64,000 nucleotides of DNA from Stenotrophomonas sp. ATCM1_4 (GCF_004348115.1 NZ_QPFB01000001.1:3674028-3738027), one strand, 5' to 3'; positions 25,368 to 35,042 are shown, counted from the first letter of the stretch. The notes: generated from the sequence alone by a model not told the origin. Numbers and translations are program-made.

Positions 25368-26153
25368 ATGCGCCATGCTCGTGTTCTTGCCGTTACCGCG
25401 TTAGTCGTTCCCGTCATTGCCGCTGTTGCCTTTGCCCAGAGTTCGGTCGTCCCGGTCCCGGACAACGCGCCGGTGCAGACCGCCTCGCTGGAGGTCGATT
25501 TCAGCAAGACCAAGCCCGGCGACGCCAAGGCCGGCGAAGCCAAGGCCTCCACCTGCGCCGCCTGCCATGGCGCCGACGGCAACTCCGCGGTGGAGATCTA
25601 CCCCCGCCTGGCCGGCCAGAGCGAGCGCTACATCGCCAAGGAAATGGCCCTGATCGCCAACGGCCAGCGCAACGAAGGCGCGGTCGCGGCGATGCTGCCC
25701 TTCGTGCAGGGCCTGACCCCGCAGGACATGCGTGACATCGGCGCGTTCTTCGCCACCCAGAAGCCCGGTGCCGGCGTGGCCGACGATGCCGCCGTCGCCG
25801 AGGGCCCGTATGCCGGCATGAAGTTCTTCGAGATCGGCCAGAAGCTCTACCGCGGCGGCGACGCCAGCCGCAACATCCCGGCCTGCATGGCCTGCCACGG
25901 CCCCACCGGTGCCGGCAATCCCGGCCCGGCCTACCCGCATATCGGCGGCCAGCACGCCGGCTACGTGGCCCAGCGCCTGCAGCGCTACCAGTCCGGCCAG
26001 ACCCAGGAAACCGACGCGGCCCAGTTCAGGATCATGCAGCAGGTCAGCCATGCGCTCACCGAGCAGGAGATCCAGGCGCTGGCCAGCTACATCCAGGGCC
26101 TGCATGATCGGGCTTCGGACGCCAAGGTGGTCGCCGCCGCCTCGCAACCCTGA
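25368..26153 (+). CDS. Diheme cytochrome c4
   Basis: 261 aa with a Sec signal ending near AFAQ (about residue 24). Two class I cytochrome c domains carry CAACH (residues 63-67) and CMACH (173-177), each followed by a methionine ligand region (AMLPFVQGL and RIMQQVSHAL). It is a periplasmic electron carrier to terminal oxidases. It is followed by two thiol-oxidoreductase genes in the same direction, an arrangement seen in other gammaproteobacteria. Confidence 0.95.
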   Translation: MRHARVLAVTALVVPVIAAVAFAQSSVVPVPDNAPVQTASLEVDFSKTKPGDAKAGEAKASTCAACHGADGNSAVEIYPRLAGQSERYIAKEMALIANGQRNEGAVAAMLPFVQGLTPQDMRDIGAFFATQKPGAGVADDAAVAEGPYAGMKFFEIGQKLYRGGDASRNIPACMACHGPTGAGNPGPAYPHIGGQHAGYVAQRLQRYQSGQTQETDAAQFRIMQQVSHALTEQEIQALASYIQGLHDRASDAKVVAAASQP

Positions 26154-26199
26154 CCCTGCCGGTCGCTCCGGCGACCCGGCAACTGCACGATACGCAGAC

Positions 26200-26229
26200 A
26201 CGCCGGCCGCAAGGTCGGCGTCGCTTTTT
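26200..26229 (+). terminator. Rho-independent terminator after cytochrome c4
   Basis: Stem ACGCCGGCC/GGTCGGCGT (26200-26208 and 26213-26221, one G-U pair) with a 4-nt loop, then CGC and five T residues. It lies between the cytochrome gene and the first dsbA-like gene. Confidence 0.75.
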
Positions 26230-26246
26230 CCACTGGAGACTCCCCC

Positions 26247-26897
26247 ATGACGTTGTTCCCCCGCCTGATCCTGCTGTTGTGTGCCCTGCTCCCCCTGGCC
26301 GCCTGCGCGGCCAGCAATGCCACCCCGGTCGAGGGCCAGGACTACGAGCTGATCGGGCAGCCCGGCCCGTTCGCACCGCTGGCCGGCAAGATCGAGGTGG
26401 TCGAAGTGTTCGGCTACACCTGCCCGCATTGCGCCCACTTCGAGCCGCAGCTGGAAGCCTGGGCCGCCAAGCTGCCGGCCGACGTGCGCTTCACCCCGGT
26501 ACCGGGCGCGTTCGGCGGCTATTGGGATGCCTACGCCCGCGCCTTCTACGCCGCCGAGCAGGTGGGTGTGCTCAAGCGCAGCCATGCCGACGTGTTCAAG
26601 GCCCTGCATGAGCAGCGCAGCCTGCCGGTCCAGAATGTCTCGCCCAGCGAACTGGCCAACTTCTACGCCAGCTACGGCGTGCAGCCGGACCGCTTCATCG
26701 AGGCCCTGCGCAGCGAGGCGGTCGAGCAGAAGGTCCGCAATGCCCGGACCTTCGCCCAGCGCGTACGCGTCCCGGGCACCCCGGCGCTGATCGTCAACGG
26801 CAAGTACCTGGTGCGGGGCGCGACCTTCGATGACCAGCTGCGCATCGCCAGCGCCCTGATCGCCCGCGAACGCGCCGGCGGCGGCAGGGCCCGCTGA
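26247..26897 (+). CDS. dsbA: DsbA-family thiol:disulfide interchange protein, copy 1
   Basis: 216 aa. The N-terminal signal ends in LPLAAC, which could be read either as a signal peptidase I site or as a lipobox at Cys20. The active site CPHC (residues 59-62) is in FGYTCPHCAHFEPQ, and the cis-Pro segment is VRVPGTPALIVNGKYLV. The helical insertion is of DsbA type. It oxidises periplasmic protein thiols. The start follows GGAGA. A paralogue with a different active site follows 128 bp downstream, so dsbA with CPHC is probably the main oxidase. Confidence 0.92.
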   Translation: MTLFPRLILLLCALLPLAACAASNATPVEGQDYELIGQPGPFAPLAGKIEVVEVFGYTCPHCAHFEPQLEAWAAKLPADVRFTPVPGAFGGYWDAYARAFYAAEQVGVLKRSHADVFKALHEQRSLPVQNVSPSELANFYASYGVQPDRFIEALRSEAVEQKVRNARTFAQRVRVPGTPALIVNGKYLVRGATFDDQLRIASALIARERAGGGRAR

Positions 26898-27025
26898 GAC
26901 ATTGCGATCCATGGCTGGACCGATCTGCCGGTTCAGCCAAGCCTGTCGATAATGGCATCATGCGAGCGCCGGCCGCGACGCTGCGGCCTGAATGCATCCA
27001 AGAATCCCGCTGGAGATCCCACCCG

Positions 27026-27829
27026 ATGAAGATCCGCTTCGCCCTGGCCCTGACGGCCCTGCTTCCGTTGATGGTTGCCTGCAAGGCCCAGGACGGTACC
27101 GCCGACACCACCGCCCCGGCCACCACTCCGGCAGCCCAGACCACCCCGGAAGCGGCCCCGGCCGCCACCGAAGCCGCTCCGGCCAGCGAGGCCGCCCCGG
27201 CCGACGCTGCCGCCAACACCCCGGTGCCGGCACCGGCGCGTCCGGTCGGCCCCGAGCCGGTGGCAGGCACCGACTACGTCGCCATCGAAGGCGGCCAGCC
27301 GTTCCAGCCGGCCACCGGCAAGGTCGAGGTGACCGAGATCTTCGGCTACGTCTGCCCGGCCTGCGCCCGCTTCCAGCCGCTGGTGAACTCCTGGAAGGCC
27401 GGCCTGCCGGCTGACGTGAACTTCGTCTATGTCCCGGCCGCCTTCGGCAGCATGTGGGACAACTACGCCCGCGCCTTCTATGCCGCCGAAACCCTGGGCG
27501 TGCAGGAAAAGACCCATGACGCGCTGTACTCGGCCATCCACATCGAGCAGACCCTGAAGGGCGAGCGCGGCATGGACACCCCGGAAGACATCGCCAACTT
27601 CTACGCCAAGTACGGCGTGCAGCCGAAGACCTTCACCGACACCATGGCCAGCTTCTCGGTGGCCGCCAAGGTCAACCGCGCCAAGCAGTTCGCCCAGCGC
27701 AGCAAGATCAGCGGCACCCCGTCGCTGATCGTCAACGGCAAGTACCTGGTCAAGGGCAAGAGCTATGAAGACATGCTCCGCATCGCCGACCACCTGATCG
27801 CGCGCGAACGCGCCGCCAACGCCCAGTAA
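27026..27829 (+). CDS. DsbA-like lipoprotein with CPAC active site and Ala/Pro/Thr-rich linker, copy 2
   Basis: About 267 aa from ATG 27026 (MKIRFALALTAL). The signal sequence ends in a lipobox-like MVAC at Cys19. About 55 residues of Ala, Pro, Thr and Glu-rich linker follow, then a DsbA fold with CPAC in FGYVCPACARF and cis-Pro KISGTPSLIVNGKYLV. The C-terminal half is closely similar to copy 1, so this is a local duplication with a membrane tether and an altered CXXC dipeptide. It is periplasmic, and the substrate preference probably differs (inference). Confidence 0.9.
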   Translation: MKIRFALALTALLPLMVACKAQDGTADTTAPATTPAAQTTPEAAPAATEAAPASEAAPADAAANTPVPAPARPVGPEPVAGTDYVAIEGGQPFQPATGKVEVTEIFGYVCPACARFQPLVNSWKAGLPADVNFVYVPAAFGSMWDNYARAFYAAETLGVQEKTHDALYSAIHIEQTLKGERGMDTPEDIANFYAKYGVQPKTFTDTMASFSVAAKVNRAKQFAQRSKISGTPSLIVNGKYLVKGKSYEDMLRIADHLIARERAANAQ

Positions 27830-27872
27830 GGACACCAGGGCCTCGGAAACGGGGCCCTTGGTTTTGCACGTC

Positions 27873-28637
27873 GTGAAATCCCAGACCCAGACATTGCGGT
27901 TGCTGACTGCCAACATCCAGGCCGGCTCCAGTACCCGCCGCTACAGCGACTACGTCACCCGCAGTTGGTCCCACGCCCTGCCCGCCGGACAGAAGCGCTC
28001 CAGCCTGGACGCCATCGCCAAGCTGGCCAGTGGCCGCGACATCGTGGGCCTGCAGGAAGCCGACCCCGGCAGCCTGCGCTCGGGCTTCACCAACCAGACC
28101 CATTACCTGGCCGAGCGGGCCGGCTTCAATTACTGGAGCCACCAGCCGAACCGGCGCATGGGCGGCGTCGCTTCCAGCGCCAATGGACTGCTCAGCCGGC
28201 TGGAGCCGGTCGAAGTGCAGGACCATGCCCTGCCCGGCCGCCTCGGCGGGCGCGGCGTGCTGGTCGCCCGCTTCGGTGACGGCGACCAGGGCCTGACCGT
28301 GGCGGTGGCGCACCTGTCGCTGGGCATGGCCTCGCGCCTGTCGCAGCTGGACTTCATCTCCGACCTGCTGTCCGACCTGCCCAATGCCGTACTGATGGGC
28401 GATTTCAACTGCATGGCCGACCGGCCCGAGATGCGCGTGCTGTACCACAAGACCCGCTTGCAGCCGCCCAGCTGCAACGTGCTGACCTTCCCGAGCTGGG
28501 GGCCGGACCGTGCCATCGACCACATCCTGCTCACCGACAACCTGAAGATGGTCGACACCCGCGCGGTCGCTGCGGCGCACTCGGACCACCTGGCGGTGGA
28601 AATGGAAGTCCAGGTCCCGGGCGAGAGCCTGCGCTGA
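27873..28637 (+). CDS. Endonuclease/exonuclease/phosphatase (EEP) family protein
   Basis: About 254 aa. Start options are GTG 27873 and TTG 27864 or 27858; none has a strong Shine-Dalgarno. EEP motifs are LLTANIQAGS at the N-terminus, IVGLQEADPG (catalytic Glu), LMGDFNCMAD (Asp/Asn pair), RAIDHILL and a final SDHLAVEME. No signal is visible with these starts, so it is probably cytosolic. It acts on a phosphodiester or phosphate ester; the substrate is unknown. It follows dsbA copy 2 by 43 bp. Confidence 0.87.
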   Translation: MKSQTQTLRLLTANIQAGSSTRRYSDYVTRSWSHALPAGQKRSSLDAIAKLASGRDIVGLQEADPGSLRSGFTNQTHYLAERAGFNYWSHQPNRRMGGVASSANGLLSRLEPVEVQDHALPGRLGGRGVLVARFGDGDQGLTVAVAHLSLGMASRLSQLDFISDLLSDLPNAVLMGDFNCMADRPEMRVLYHKTRLQPPSCNVLTFPSWGPDRAIDHILLTDNLKMVDTRAVAAAHSDHLAVEMEVQVPGESLR

Positions 28638-28670
28638 GGCCGGGCAACGCGGCAACGAAACGAACAAAAC

Positions 28671-28699
28671 GAAGGCCGGCATTGCCGGCCTTCATCATT
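28671..28699. terminator. Hairpin terminator between EEP gene and exbD remnant
   Basis: Stem GAAGGCCGGC (28671-28680) and GCCGGCCTTC (28684-28693) with loop ATT, followed by ATCATTT. It lies between convergent genes, and the reverse strand has A/T-rich flanks too, so it may act both ways. Confidence 0.75.
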
Positions 28700-28755
28700 T
28701 CATGGCGGTTCCCGCCGGCATCGGCGGGCCTGTCCGCGTGCGCCACCCCGCCTGC

Positions 28756-29166
28756 TCAGCGCACGAAGCTGATCCGCTGCATGTGCGCGTTGCTGGCATC
28801 GGCCAGCACCTGCGCCATCACCTCGTACTGCGCGTCGGGCGAAGCGTCGATCCGCAGCTACGGCAGGTTGCCGGCATGCGCCTGCGCCTGTTCCTGCAGT
28901 TGCGCCTGCAGCGTGGCGCGGCCGATCGGCTGCCCGTTCCAGAACAACTGGTTGCCGGCATCCACGCGCAGCTCGATCGGCGGCGGTGGATCCGGGCGCG
29001 GGACCCACCGCTCGCTGCGCTGCGGCAGGTCGACCGGGATGGGAACGGCCACCATCGGCGCGGTGACGATGAAGATGATCAACAACACCAGCATCACGTC
29101 CACCAGCGGGGTGACGTTGATGTCGGCCAACGGACGTCCGGAATTGCCTGCCGCACTGAATGCCAT
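28756..29166 (-). pseudogene. exbD: ExbD/TolR-family biopolymer transport protein, interrupted by an amber codon
   Basis: Energy-transducing subunit of TonB/ExbB/ExbD type. The full frame runs 136 codons from ATG 29166 to TGA 28756, the normal length for ExbD, but codon 103 is TAG (complement of 28858-28860). The first 102 residues include the membrane helix with the proton-channel Asp ([19 protein letters not shown]), and the sequence after the stop continues in frame as good ExbD ([18 protein letters not shown]). A CAG-to-TAG change explains it. No exbB or tonB is adjacent. It could be a real nonsense mutation or a sequencing error. Confidence 0.85.
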
Positions 29167-29344
29167 GTCCAGTTCCCCGGGGCGAGGCCGGTTGCCTCGG
29201 ATCCAACGCTACGCCGCTGCCGGAGCAATGCCATCGCGGCTGGCCTGCCCGTTCAGCCTGCGTTGGCGTGAGGAGGCCGGTTCCATTCATCCACCAGTTG
29301 GAATGTCGCTCGGTCGTTGACGCCGCGGTCGGTATCCTTCGGCC

Positions 29345-31288
29345 ATGAAGCATTTTTTCCTGACGCCACTGGCCGCCCTTTCCCTGCTGACCGGCTTTGC
29401 CGCCTGCGCACAGAACCTTGATGCCCAGCGCGCGACGATGCGCAGCGCCATCGACAACGCCGAACGCGGCCAGTTCGATGCCAATGCCGCCGCCAGCCTG
29501 CGCAATCACCCGCTGTACGGCTGGCTGGAGTACAGCGCCCTGCGTCGCAACATCGACACCTTGGGCACGCCGCAGGCGCAGGACTTCCTCAAGCGCTACC
29601 AGGGCCAGGCGGTGGCCGAGACCTTCCGTGCCGCCTGGCTGCCGGCGCTGGCCCGCCGCCAGGATTGGCCGACCCTGTTGGCCAACTGGAAACCCGGCAA
29701 CGATGCCGGCCTGCGTTGCGCCGAACTCAACGCCCGCCAGGCCACCGGCAAGGCCGACGCACAGTGGACCAGCGATGCGCAGGCGTTGTGGCGCAGCAGC
29801 GGCAAGTCGCTGCCCGACGCCTGCGACCCGGTGTTCGCGGTGCTCGCCAGCCGCGGCGGCCTGTCACCGGCGCTGCGTTGGGAACGCATCGATGCGGCCG
29901 CCGATGCCCAGCAACCGGCGGTGATGCGCGCCGCCGCACGTGGCCTGCCGGCCGCCGAGTTGGCCCAGGCCAATGACTACGCCGCCTTCGTCGACAAGCC
30001 CGACGCCCGCGCACTGAACTGGCCGAAGAACGAGCGCAGCCGCCGCATCGCCACCGACGGCCTGCAGCGGCTGGCCAAGGCCGACCCCGGCGCCGCCGAG
30101 CAGCAGTTGCCACAGTACGCGCAGGCGCTGGGATTGAGCGCCGAACAGCAGGGCCAGGTGCTGTATGAGATCGCACTGTGGACGGTGGCCTCCTACCTGC
30201 CGGACTCGGCACGCCGGCTGGCCGCGGTGCCCGAATCGGCCTACGACGAACGCCTGCACGAATGGCGCACCCGCGAAGCCATGGCCCGCGGCGACTGGCC
30301 GGCGGCATTGGCGGCCATCCGCAAGATGCCGGCGACGCAGCGCAATGATTCGCGCTGGCGCTGGTTCGAGGGCCGGCTGCTGGAGAAGACCGGCCGTCCC
30401 GGCGAAGCCACCGCGCTGTACCGTGCCGCCGCCACCGAACCGACGTTCCATGGCTTCCTGGCCGCCGACAAGCTCAAGCAACCCTACGCGCTGTGCCCGT
30501 GGAACCCCGGCGACAGCGCACAGGCCAAGGCAACGGTGGCACGTGACCCGGCACTGGTCCGTGCGATCGAACTGTTCAAGATCGAACGCCCAACCTGGGC
30601 CGCGCGCGAGTGGGCCGACGCGCTGACCCGCTTCGATGACACCCAGCGCCGTCTGGCCGTGGACGTGGCCAGCACCAACGGCTGGTTCGACCGCGCCGTG
30701 TTCGCGCTCAAGGGCGCGCAGGAACAGCGCCTGTACACGCTGCGCTTCCCGCTGCACCACGACGACACCATCCGCCGCGAAGCCAGTCGCAATGCCCTGG
30801 ACCCGGCCTGGGTGGCCGCCGAGATCCGAGCCGAGAGCATCTTCAACCCGAAGGCCCGCTCGCCGGCCAATGCCATGGGCCTGATGCAGGTGCTGCCGGC
30901 CACCGGTGCCAGCGTCGCCAGGAGCATTGGCATGAGCGGCTACGGCGGTGCGGCCAGCCTGTACGACTCGGACACCAACATCACCCTGGGCACCGCCTAT
31001 CTGCGCCAGTTGATGGACAAGTACGGCGGCCAGCCGTACGTCACCATCGCCGCCTACAACGCCGGCCCCACCCCGACCGCGCGTTGGCAGACCCAGCGCC
31101 CCAACTACGACCCGGATTTCTGGATCGAGACGATCAGCTACAAGGAAACCCGCGAGTACGTGGCGCGCGTGCTGGCCTTCAGCGTCATCTACGACTGGCG
31201 CCTCAACGGCAACGCGTTGACCCTGAGCGACCGCATGGTCGGCAAGGTCGACGGGGCACGCAAGACATTCACCTGCCCCACGCCCTGA
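29345..31288 (+). CDS. slt: Soluble lytic murein transglycosylase
   Basis: 647 aa, signal peptide ending near FAACAQ (about residue 22). A long helical superhelix (about 25-450) forms the Slt70-like ring, followed by the lysozyme-like catalytic domain with Glu497 in AEIRAESIFNPKARS, then AMGLMQVLPATG and YVTIAAYNAGP. It cleaves peptidoglycan glycosidic bonds to give 1,6-anhydro products in the periplasm. Length matches E. coli Slt (645 aa). It is divergent from the exbD remnant. Confidence 0.95.
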   Translation: MKHFFLTPLAALSLLTGFAACAQNLDAQRATMRSAIDNAERGQFDANAAASLRNHPLYGWLEYSALRRNIDTLGTPQAQDFLKRYQGQAVAETFRAAWLPALARRQDWPTLLANWKPGNDAGLRCAELNARQATGKADAQWTSDAQALWRSSGKSLPDACDPVFAVLASRGGLSPALRWERIDAAADAQQPAVMRAAARGLPAAELAQANDYAAFVDKPDARALNWPKNERSRRIATDGLQRLAKADPGAAEQQLPQYAQALGLSAEQQGQVLYEIALWTVASYLPDSARRLAAVPESAYDERLHEWRTREAMARGDWPAALAAIRKMPATQRNDSRWRWFEGRLLEKTGRPGEATALYRAAATEPTFHGFLAADKLKQPYALCPWNPGDSAQAKATVARDPALVRAIELFKIERPTWAAREWADALTRFDDTQRRLAVDVASTNGWFDRAVFALKGAQEQRLYTLRFPLHHDDTIRREASRNALDPAWVAAEIRAESIFNPKARSPANAMGLMQVLPATGASVARSIGMSGYGGAASLYDSDTNITLGTAYLRQLMDKYGGQPYVTIAAYNAGPTPTARWQTQRPNYDPDFWIETISYKETREYVARVLAFSVIYDWRLNGNALTLSDRMVGKVDGARKTFTCPTP

Positions 31289-31344
31289 CCAACGCCGCGT
31301 GGCCAAGCGCAGCCATGCGGCGCTGAAGCGTTGCCCTGGAGTCC

Positions 31345-31367
31345 TGCCGGGCACGGCCCGGCACTAC
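31345..31367 (-). repeat. GTAG-headed REP (SMAG-like palindrome)
   Basis: Read on the minus strand: GTAG, then TGCCGGGC-CGT-GCCCGGCA, a perfect 8-bp stem with a 3-nt loop. GTAG-headed palindromes of this form are abundant in Stenotrophomonas maltophilia (SMAG elements). It lies between slt and cca, 57 bp after slt, and could act as a transcript-stabilising or terminating hairpin. Confidence 0.75.
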
Positions 31368-31399
31368 CGTTGACGCGCCCTGCGCCGCATCATGTCGGC

Positions 31400-32620
31400 A
31401 TGAAGATCTATCTTGTAGGCGGCGCGGTCCGCGACGCACTGCTCGGCCAGCCGGCCGGTGACCGTGACTGGGTGGTGGTCGGTGCCACGCAATCGGACAT
31501 GGAGGCGCGCGGCTTCAAGGCCGTGGGCAAGGATTTCCCGGTGTTCCTGCACCCGGACAGCGGCGAGGAATACGCGCTGGCACGTACCGAACGCAAATCC
31601 GGGCGCGGCTACCGTGGCTTCGTGGTCGACGCCGACCCGTCGGTGACGCTGGAAGAAGACCTGCAACGCCGCGACTTCACCATCAACGCCATCGCCCGCG
31701 ACGAGACCACCGGTGAGCTGGTCGACCCCTGGGGTGGCGTGCGCGACATCGAGCGGCGCGTGCTGCGCCACGTCGGCCCGGCCTTCATCGAAGATCCGCT
31801 GCGGGTGCTGCGCGCGGCCCGTTTCATGGCCCGCTTCGCACCGCTGGGTTTCACCCTGGCCCCCGAAACCGCCGAATTGATGCGGCAGATGGCCGCCAGC
31901 GGCGAACTCGACGCGCTGGTGCCTGAGCGCATCTGGCAGGAGCTGCGCCGCACCCTGGCCCTGCCACGGCCCTCCGCGTTCCTGCGCTGCCTGCACGATA
32001 CCGGCGCACTGAAGGCGATCCTGCCCGAACTCGATGCGCTGTACGGCGTGCCGCAGCGCGCCGAATTCCACCCGGAAGTGGACACCGGCATCCACCAGGA
32101 AATGGTCAGCGACATGGCCGCGCGGCTGGCGCCGGGCGACGACCTGATCGGCTTCGCCGCGCTCACCCATGACCTGGGCAAGGCGCTCACGCCCAGCGAC
32201 GAACTGCCGCGCCACATCATGCATGAGCAGCGCGGGCTCAAGCCGTTGGCGGCACTGTGCGAGCGCCTGAAGGTCCCGACCGATCATCGCCAACTCGCCG
32301 AAGCGGTGTGCCGTGAGCACCTCAACGTGCACCGCATCGATGAACTGCGCGATGCCACCGTGCTCGAGCTGATCCAGCGCTGCGATGGCTTCCGCCGCCC
32401 CGAGCGGATCGCACAGATCGCACTGGCCTGCGAATGCGACAAGCGGGGCCGCCTCGGCTTCGAGGACAGCGGCTATCCGCAGGGCCAGACGCTGCAGCGC
32501 CTGCACGCCACCGCATTGGCGATCAACGCCCGCGACATCGCCACCGCAGGCCTGCAGGGCCCGGCGATCGGTGAAGCATTGAAGAAGGCGCGCGTCAACG
32601 CGATCCACAACGCTCGCTGA
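31400..32620 (+). CDS. cca: CCA-adding tRNA nucleotidyltransferase with HD domain
   Basis: About 406 aa from ATG 31400. Class II nucleotidyltransferase core: [13 protein letters not shown], the catalytic DRD in [20 protein letters not shown] and [12 protein letters not shown]. The C-terminal HD phosphohydrolase-type domain has [13 protein letters not shown] and HDLGKA. It adds or repairs the tRNA 3' CCA end. Length and HD domain match the E. coli-type enzyme (412 aa). It is a single gene on the plus strand. Confidence 0.96.
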   Translation: MKIYLVGGAVRDALLGQPAGDRDWVVVGATQSDMEARGFKAVGKDFPVFLHPDSGEEYALARTERKSGRGYRGFVVDADPSVTLEEDLQRRDFTINAIARDETTGELVDPWGGVRDIERRVLRHVGPAFIEDPLRVLRAARFMARFAPLGFTLAPETAELMRQMAASGELDALVPERIWQELRRTLALPRPSAFLRCLHDTGALKAILPELDALYGVPQRAEFHPEVDTGIHQEMVSDMAARLAPGDDLIGFAALTHDLGKALTPSDELPRHIMHEQRGLKPLAALCERLKVPTDHRQLAEAVCREHLNVHRIDELRDATVLELIQRCDGFRRPERIAQIALACECDKRGRLGFEDSGYPQGQTLQRLHATALAINARDIATAGLQGPAIGEALKKARVNAIHNAR

Positions 32621-32722
32621 CGCACGGCCCGAGGCACTGCCTTTACCGGTGCCCGCCAATGCGAAGAAGAATCGTGGACGCAGCGGCACTGCCTGCAAGC
32701 TGTCGGACCGCGACGGACGAGC

Positions 32723-33799
32723 TCAATGCGAGCCGTTGCCGTGTGGCTGCACCGCCACCGCAACGGCTGGCTTCTCCCTGCATGCCGGCTGCTGCAACAA
32801 CCAATGCTCGGCCAACCGCAAGGTCTCGGCATCATCGGCCGCCGCCACATCCGGCGGGATGCGCGAGCCATCGCCCACGCTGTTGCGGTCCTTCATCACC
32901 GAGCCGGTGAGCAGCAGCAGGCTGCCATCGACCAGTTGCACCGGACTGTTGCCGGTTGAATAGCCGGCCGTGGGATGCCCGAAACTGCGAGTGTCCGGGC
33001 GGCCACGGAATGCCAGCACGATCGCTTCCCCGGAACTGGCGGTGCGCCCGGACTGCAGCACCGCTACCGGCGCATCCGGATGCTTGAGCACATAGGCGCT
33101 TGCGCCCAGGCTGATACGCACCTGGTCATCGTTCCAGACCGCATCGTTTCGATAGCCCCAGGCCTGCAGGCCGTCACCGGTATCAAACGTGCCAACCTGC
33201 TGCCCGGGATCGCCGCCGCCGTGCAACAGCGGACCAACGCCGAGCAGCATCGGCCACATGTTGCCGCCCGTGTTACCGCGCAGATCGACGATCCAGCCAC
33301 AACGGCTGCCATCGTCCTGCGAGCGGATCTCCGCCTGCAGGCCCTGCGCCCATTGGCGATCACGGGCGAACCGGTCGGCCCGTGGAAGGGAGCGATCGGT
33401 AGCGTAGGGGCCAACGTTGACCCGGCCCAATCGGGGGTTCTGCATCTGCGCCGCTGCCGCCGGCAGTGCTGCGGACGCGCTCTTCGTCGCGTCAGTGGTA
33501 CTGCCCTGCGGCGTCCTCATCGCAGCCTGCCGCTCCACCGATATCCACTTGCCATGCCCCGCGGAGGAACGCCTGATCGCATCGGCCAGCAAGTCCTCCT
33601 GGCGACTGGGGTCCGAGGTCGCTGCCAGATCCGCGCGCAGCTTGGCCCAATCGACCTTGTCCCGATACAACGCGCCACGCTCCAGCAATCCCAGCATCTG
33701 TTGCTGCGCGGCAGGCGTGGGGGCCTGCGCCATTGCCCCGCCCGCCACCATCGTGCCGACCAGCGCAACCAACGCTGCTTCCTTGATCATCTTCCGCAT
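32723..33799 (-). CDS. Secreted S41-family peptidase
   Basis: 358 aa. The signal peptide ends at GGAMA (about residue 24). An N-terminal helical region precedes the tail-protease core: IVDLRGNTGGNMWPML, the catalytic Ser in GRTASSGEAIVLAF, and FGHPTAGYSTGN at the position of the conserved second motif. This matches the IRBP/tricorn-like S41 type rather than Prc/CtpA, and no PDZ domain is evident. It is periplasmic or secreted. It stands alone between cca (convergent) and the nag operon. Confidence 0.82.
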   Translation of the reverse strand: MRKMIKEAALVALVGTMVAGGAMAQAPTPAAQQQMLGLLERGALYRDKVDWAKLRADLAATSDPSRQEDLLADAIRRSSAGHGKWISVERQAAMRTPQGSTTDATKSASAALPAAAAQMQNPRLGRVNVGPYATDRSLPRADRFARDRQWAQGLQAEIRSQDDGSRCGWIVDLRGNTGGNMWPMLLGVGPLLHGGGDPGQQVGTFDTGDGLQAWGYRNDAVWNDDQVRISLGASAYVLKHPDAPVAVLQSGRTASSGEAIVLAFRGRPDTRSFGHPTAGYSTGNSPVQLVDGSLLLLTGSVMKDRNSVGDGSRIPPDVAAADDAETLRLAEHWLLQQPACREKPAVAVAVQPHGNGSH

Positions 33800-33974
33800 T
33801 GCCCCGCTCCCTGGATCAAGCCTCGGCCAAGCCTAGGAGCCCGGCAGGTGTCCGGCAAGCCGCCCATGGGAAAAATGCCCAGCGGCGGCGGCGACGCGCC
33901 AAGCTGTGACGCGCGCCATCCCATCACCCGCGGTAGTCCCTGAATGATCGGGAGTACCCAGGCAATGCCATCGC

Positions 33975-35042
33975 TCAGATCTTCAGATAGATCTTCCGCC
34001 GGTCCATCCATGCCATCGGCAGCCACCACAGCGCGACGAACACCAATGCCATCGCCAGCGACGCGCCCTGCGCGCCGGCCAGCGGCGTGATCCAGCGCTC
34101 GAATACGTGCGTGTACAGCCAGCCCCAGCTGCCGGTGGCCATCATCGCCAGCACCATCGCCGAGGAGCCGGCGTAGGCGGTGATCGCGTTGACGCCGAAG
34201 CGTCGGCCCAGCGCAGGCCAATGGCGGATATCGATCAGCACGTGCGCCAGCCACAAGGCCGCGAACGCCCAGCCCGCGGTCCACAGCACGTAGGGGGGTG
34301 TCCACAGGTTCTTGTTGAACGGCAGCCACATCGACCACACCGCGCCCAGCGCCAACAGCACGCCCGCACCCGGCAGCAGGCGCGCGGGGCGTGTACGCAG
34401 CAATGCACCGGCCTGCAGGCCGATCAGCGTCGATGCCAGTGCGCCCAATGTCGACAGCAGGCCTTCCGGATCGTGGCCGTGGCCGGTGACCGGGTCGTAT
34501 TGGTACAGCAGCGAACCGAACAGCGCGGTGTCCACGCGGCTGGGCAGGTTGAGCCAGGGCGCCAATGAACCGCCCGCGGCCAGCAACAGCGCGTAGCCCG
34601 CCAGCAGGCTGAACAGGCACAGCCACTGGGCGCGCGGTCGCAGCCAGATCGCGGCCATGCCCGCCACCGCGAAACAGATGCCGATCCGCTGCAGCACGCC
34701 CCACGGCCGGTAGTGGGCCAGGTCCAGCCACCACCAGGCCAGCAGGTGCAGCAGCAGGCCCAGGCCAAGGATGCGCAGTGCGCGCACCAGCACCGTGCGG
34801 CTCAGCGCCGCGCGGTCGGCGCCCTGCTCCACCCGTGGCACCACGCCCAGCGCGATCGACACGCCGACGATCACCAGGAAGAACGGGAACACCAGGTCGG
34901 TCGGCGTGCAGCCGTTCCACTCCGAATGCAGCAGCGGCGCGAACACATGCCCCCAGCTGCCGGGGTTGTTGACCAGCAGCATCGCGGCCACGGTGAGGCC
35001 ACGCAGGGCGTCCACCGAGGCATAACGCAGGGGTTTGCTCAT
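33975..35042 (-). CDS. nagX: NagX, HGSNAT/DUF5009-type inner-membrane acyltransferase-like protein
   Basis: 355 aa with about ten membrane helices. Signature segments at the N-terminus are SVDALRGLTVAAMLLVNNPG and HSEWNGCTPTDLVFPFFLVI, the latter with the His of the heparan-alpha-glucosaminide N-acetyltransferase family. In Xanthomonas it is encoded with the GlcNAc genes as nagX. Its exact role is not settled; transfer of an acetyl group across the membrane onto amino sugars is the family expectation. It starts 5 bp after nagA and is the last gene of the nag operon. Confidence 0.88.
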   Translation of the reverse strand: MSKPLRYASVDALRGLTVAAMLLVNNPGSWGHVFAPLLHSEWNGCTPTDLVFPFFLVIVGVSIALGVVPRVEQGADRAALSRTVLVRALRILGLGLLLHLLAWWWLDLAHYRPWGVLQRIGICFAVAGMAAIWLRPRAQWLCLFSLLAGYALLLAAGGSLAPWLNLPSRVDTALFGSLLYQYDPVTGHGHDPEGLLSTLGALASTLIGLQAGALLRTRPARLLPGAGVLLALGAVWSMWLPFNKNLWTPPYVLWTAGWAFAALWLAHVLIDIRHWPALGRRFGVNAITAYAGSSAMVLAMMATGSWGWLYTHVFERWITPLAGAQGASLAMALVFVALWWLPMAWMDRRKIYLKI

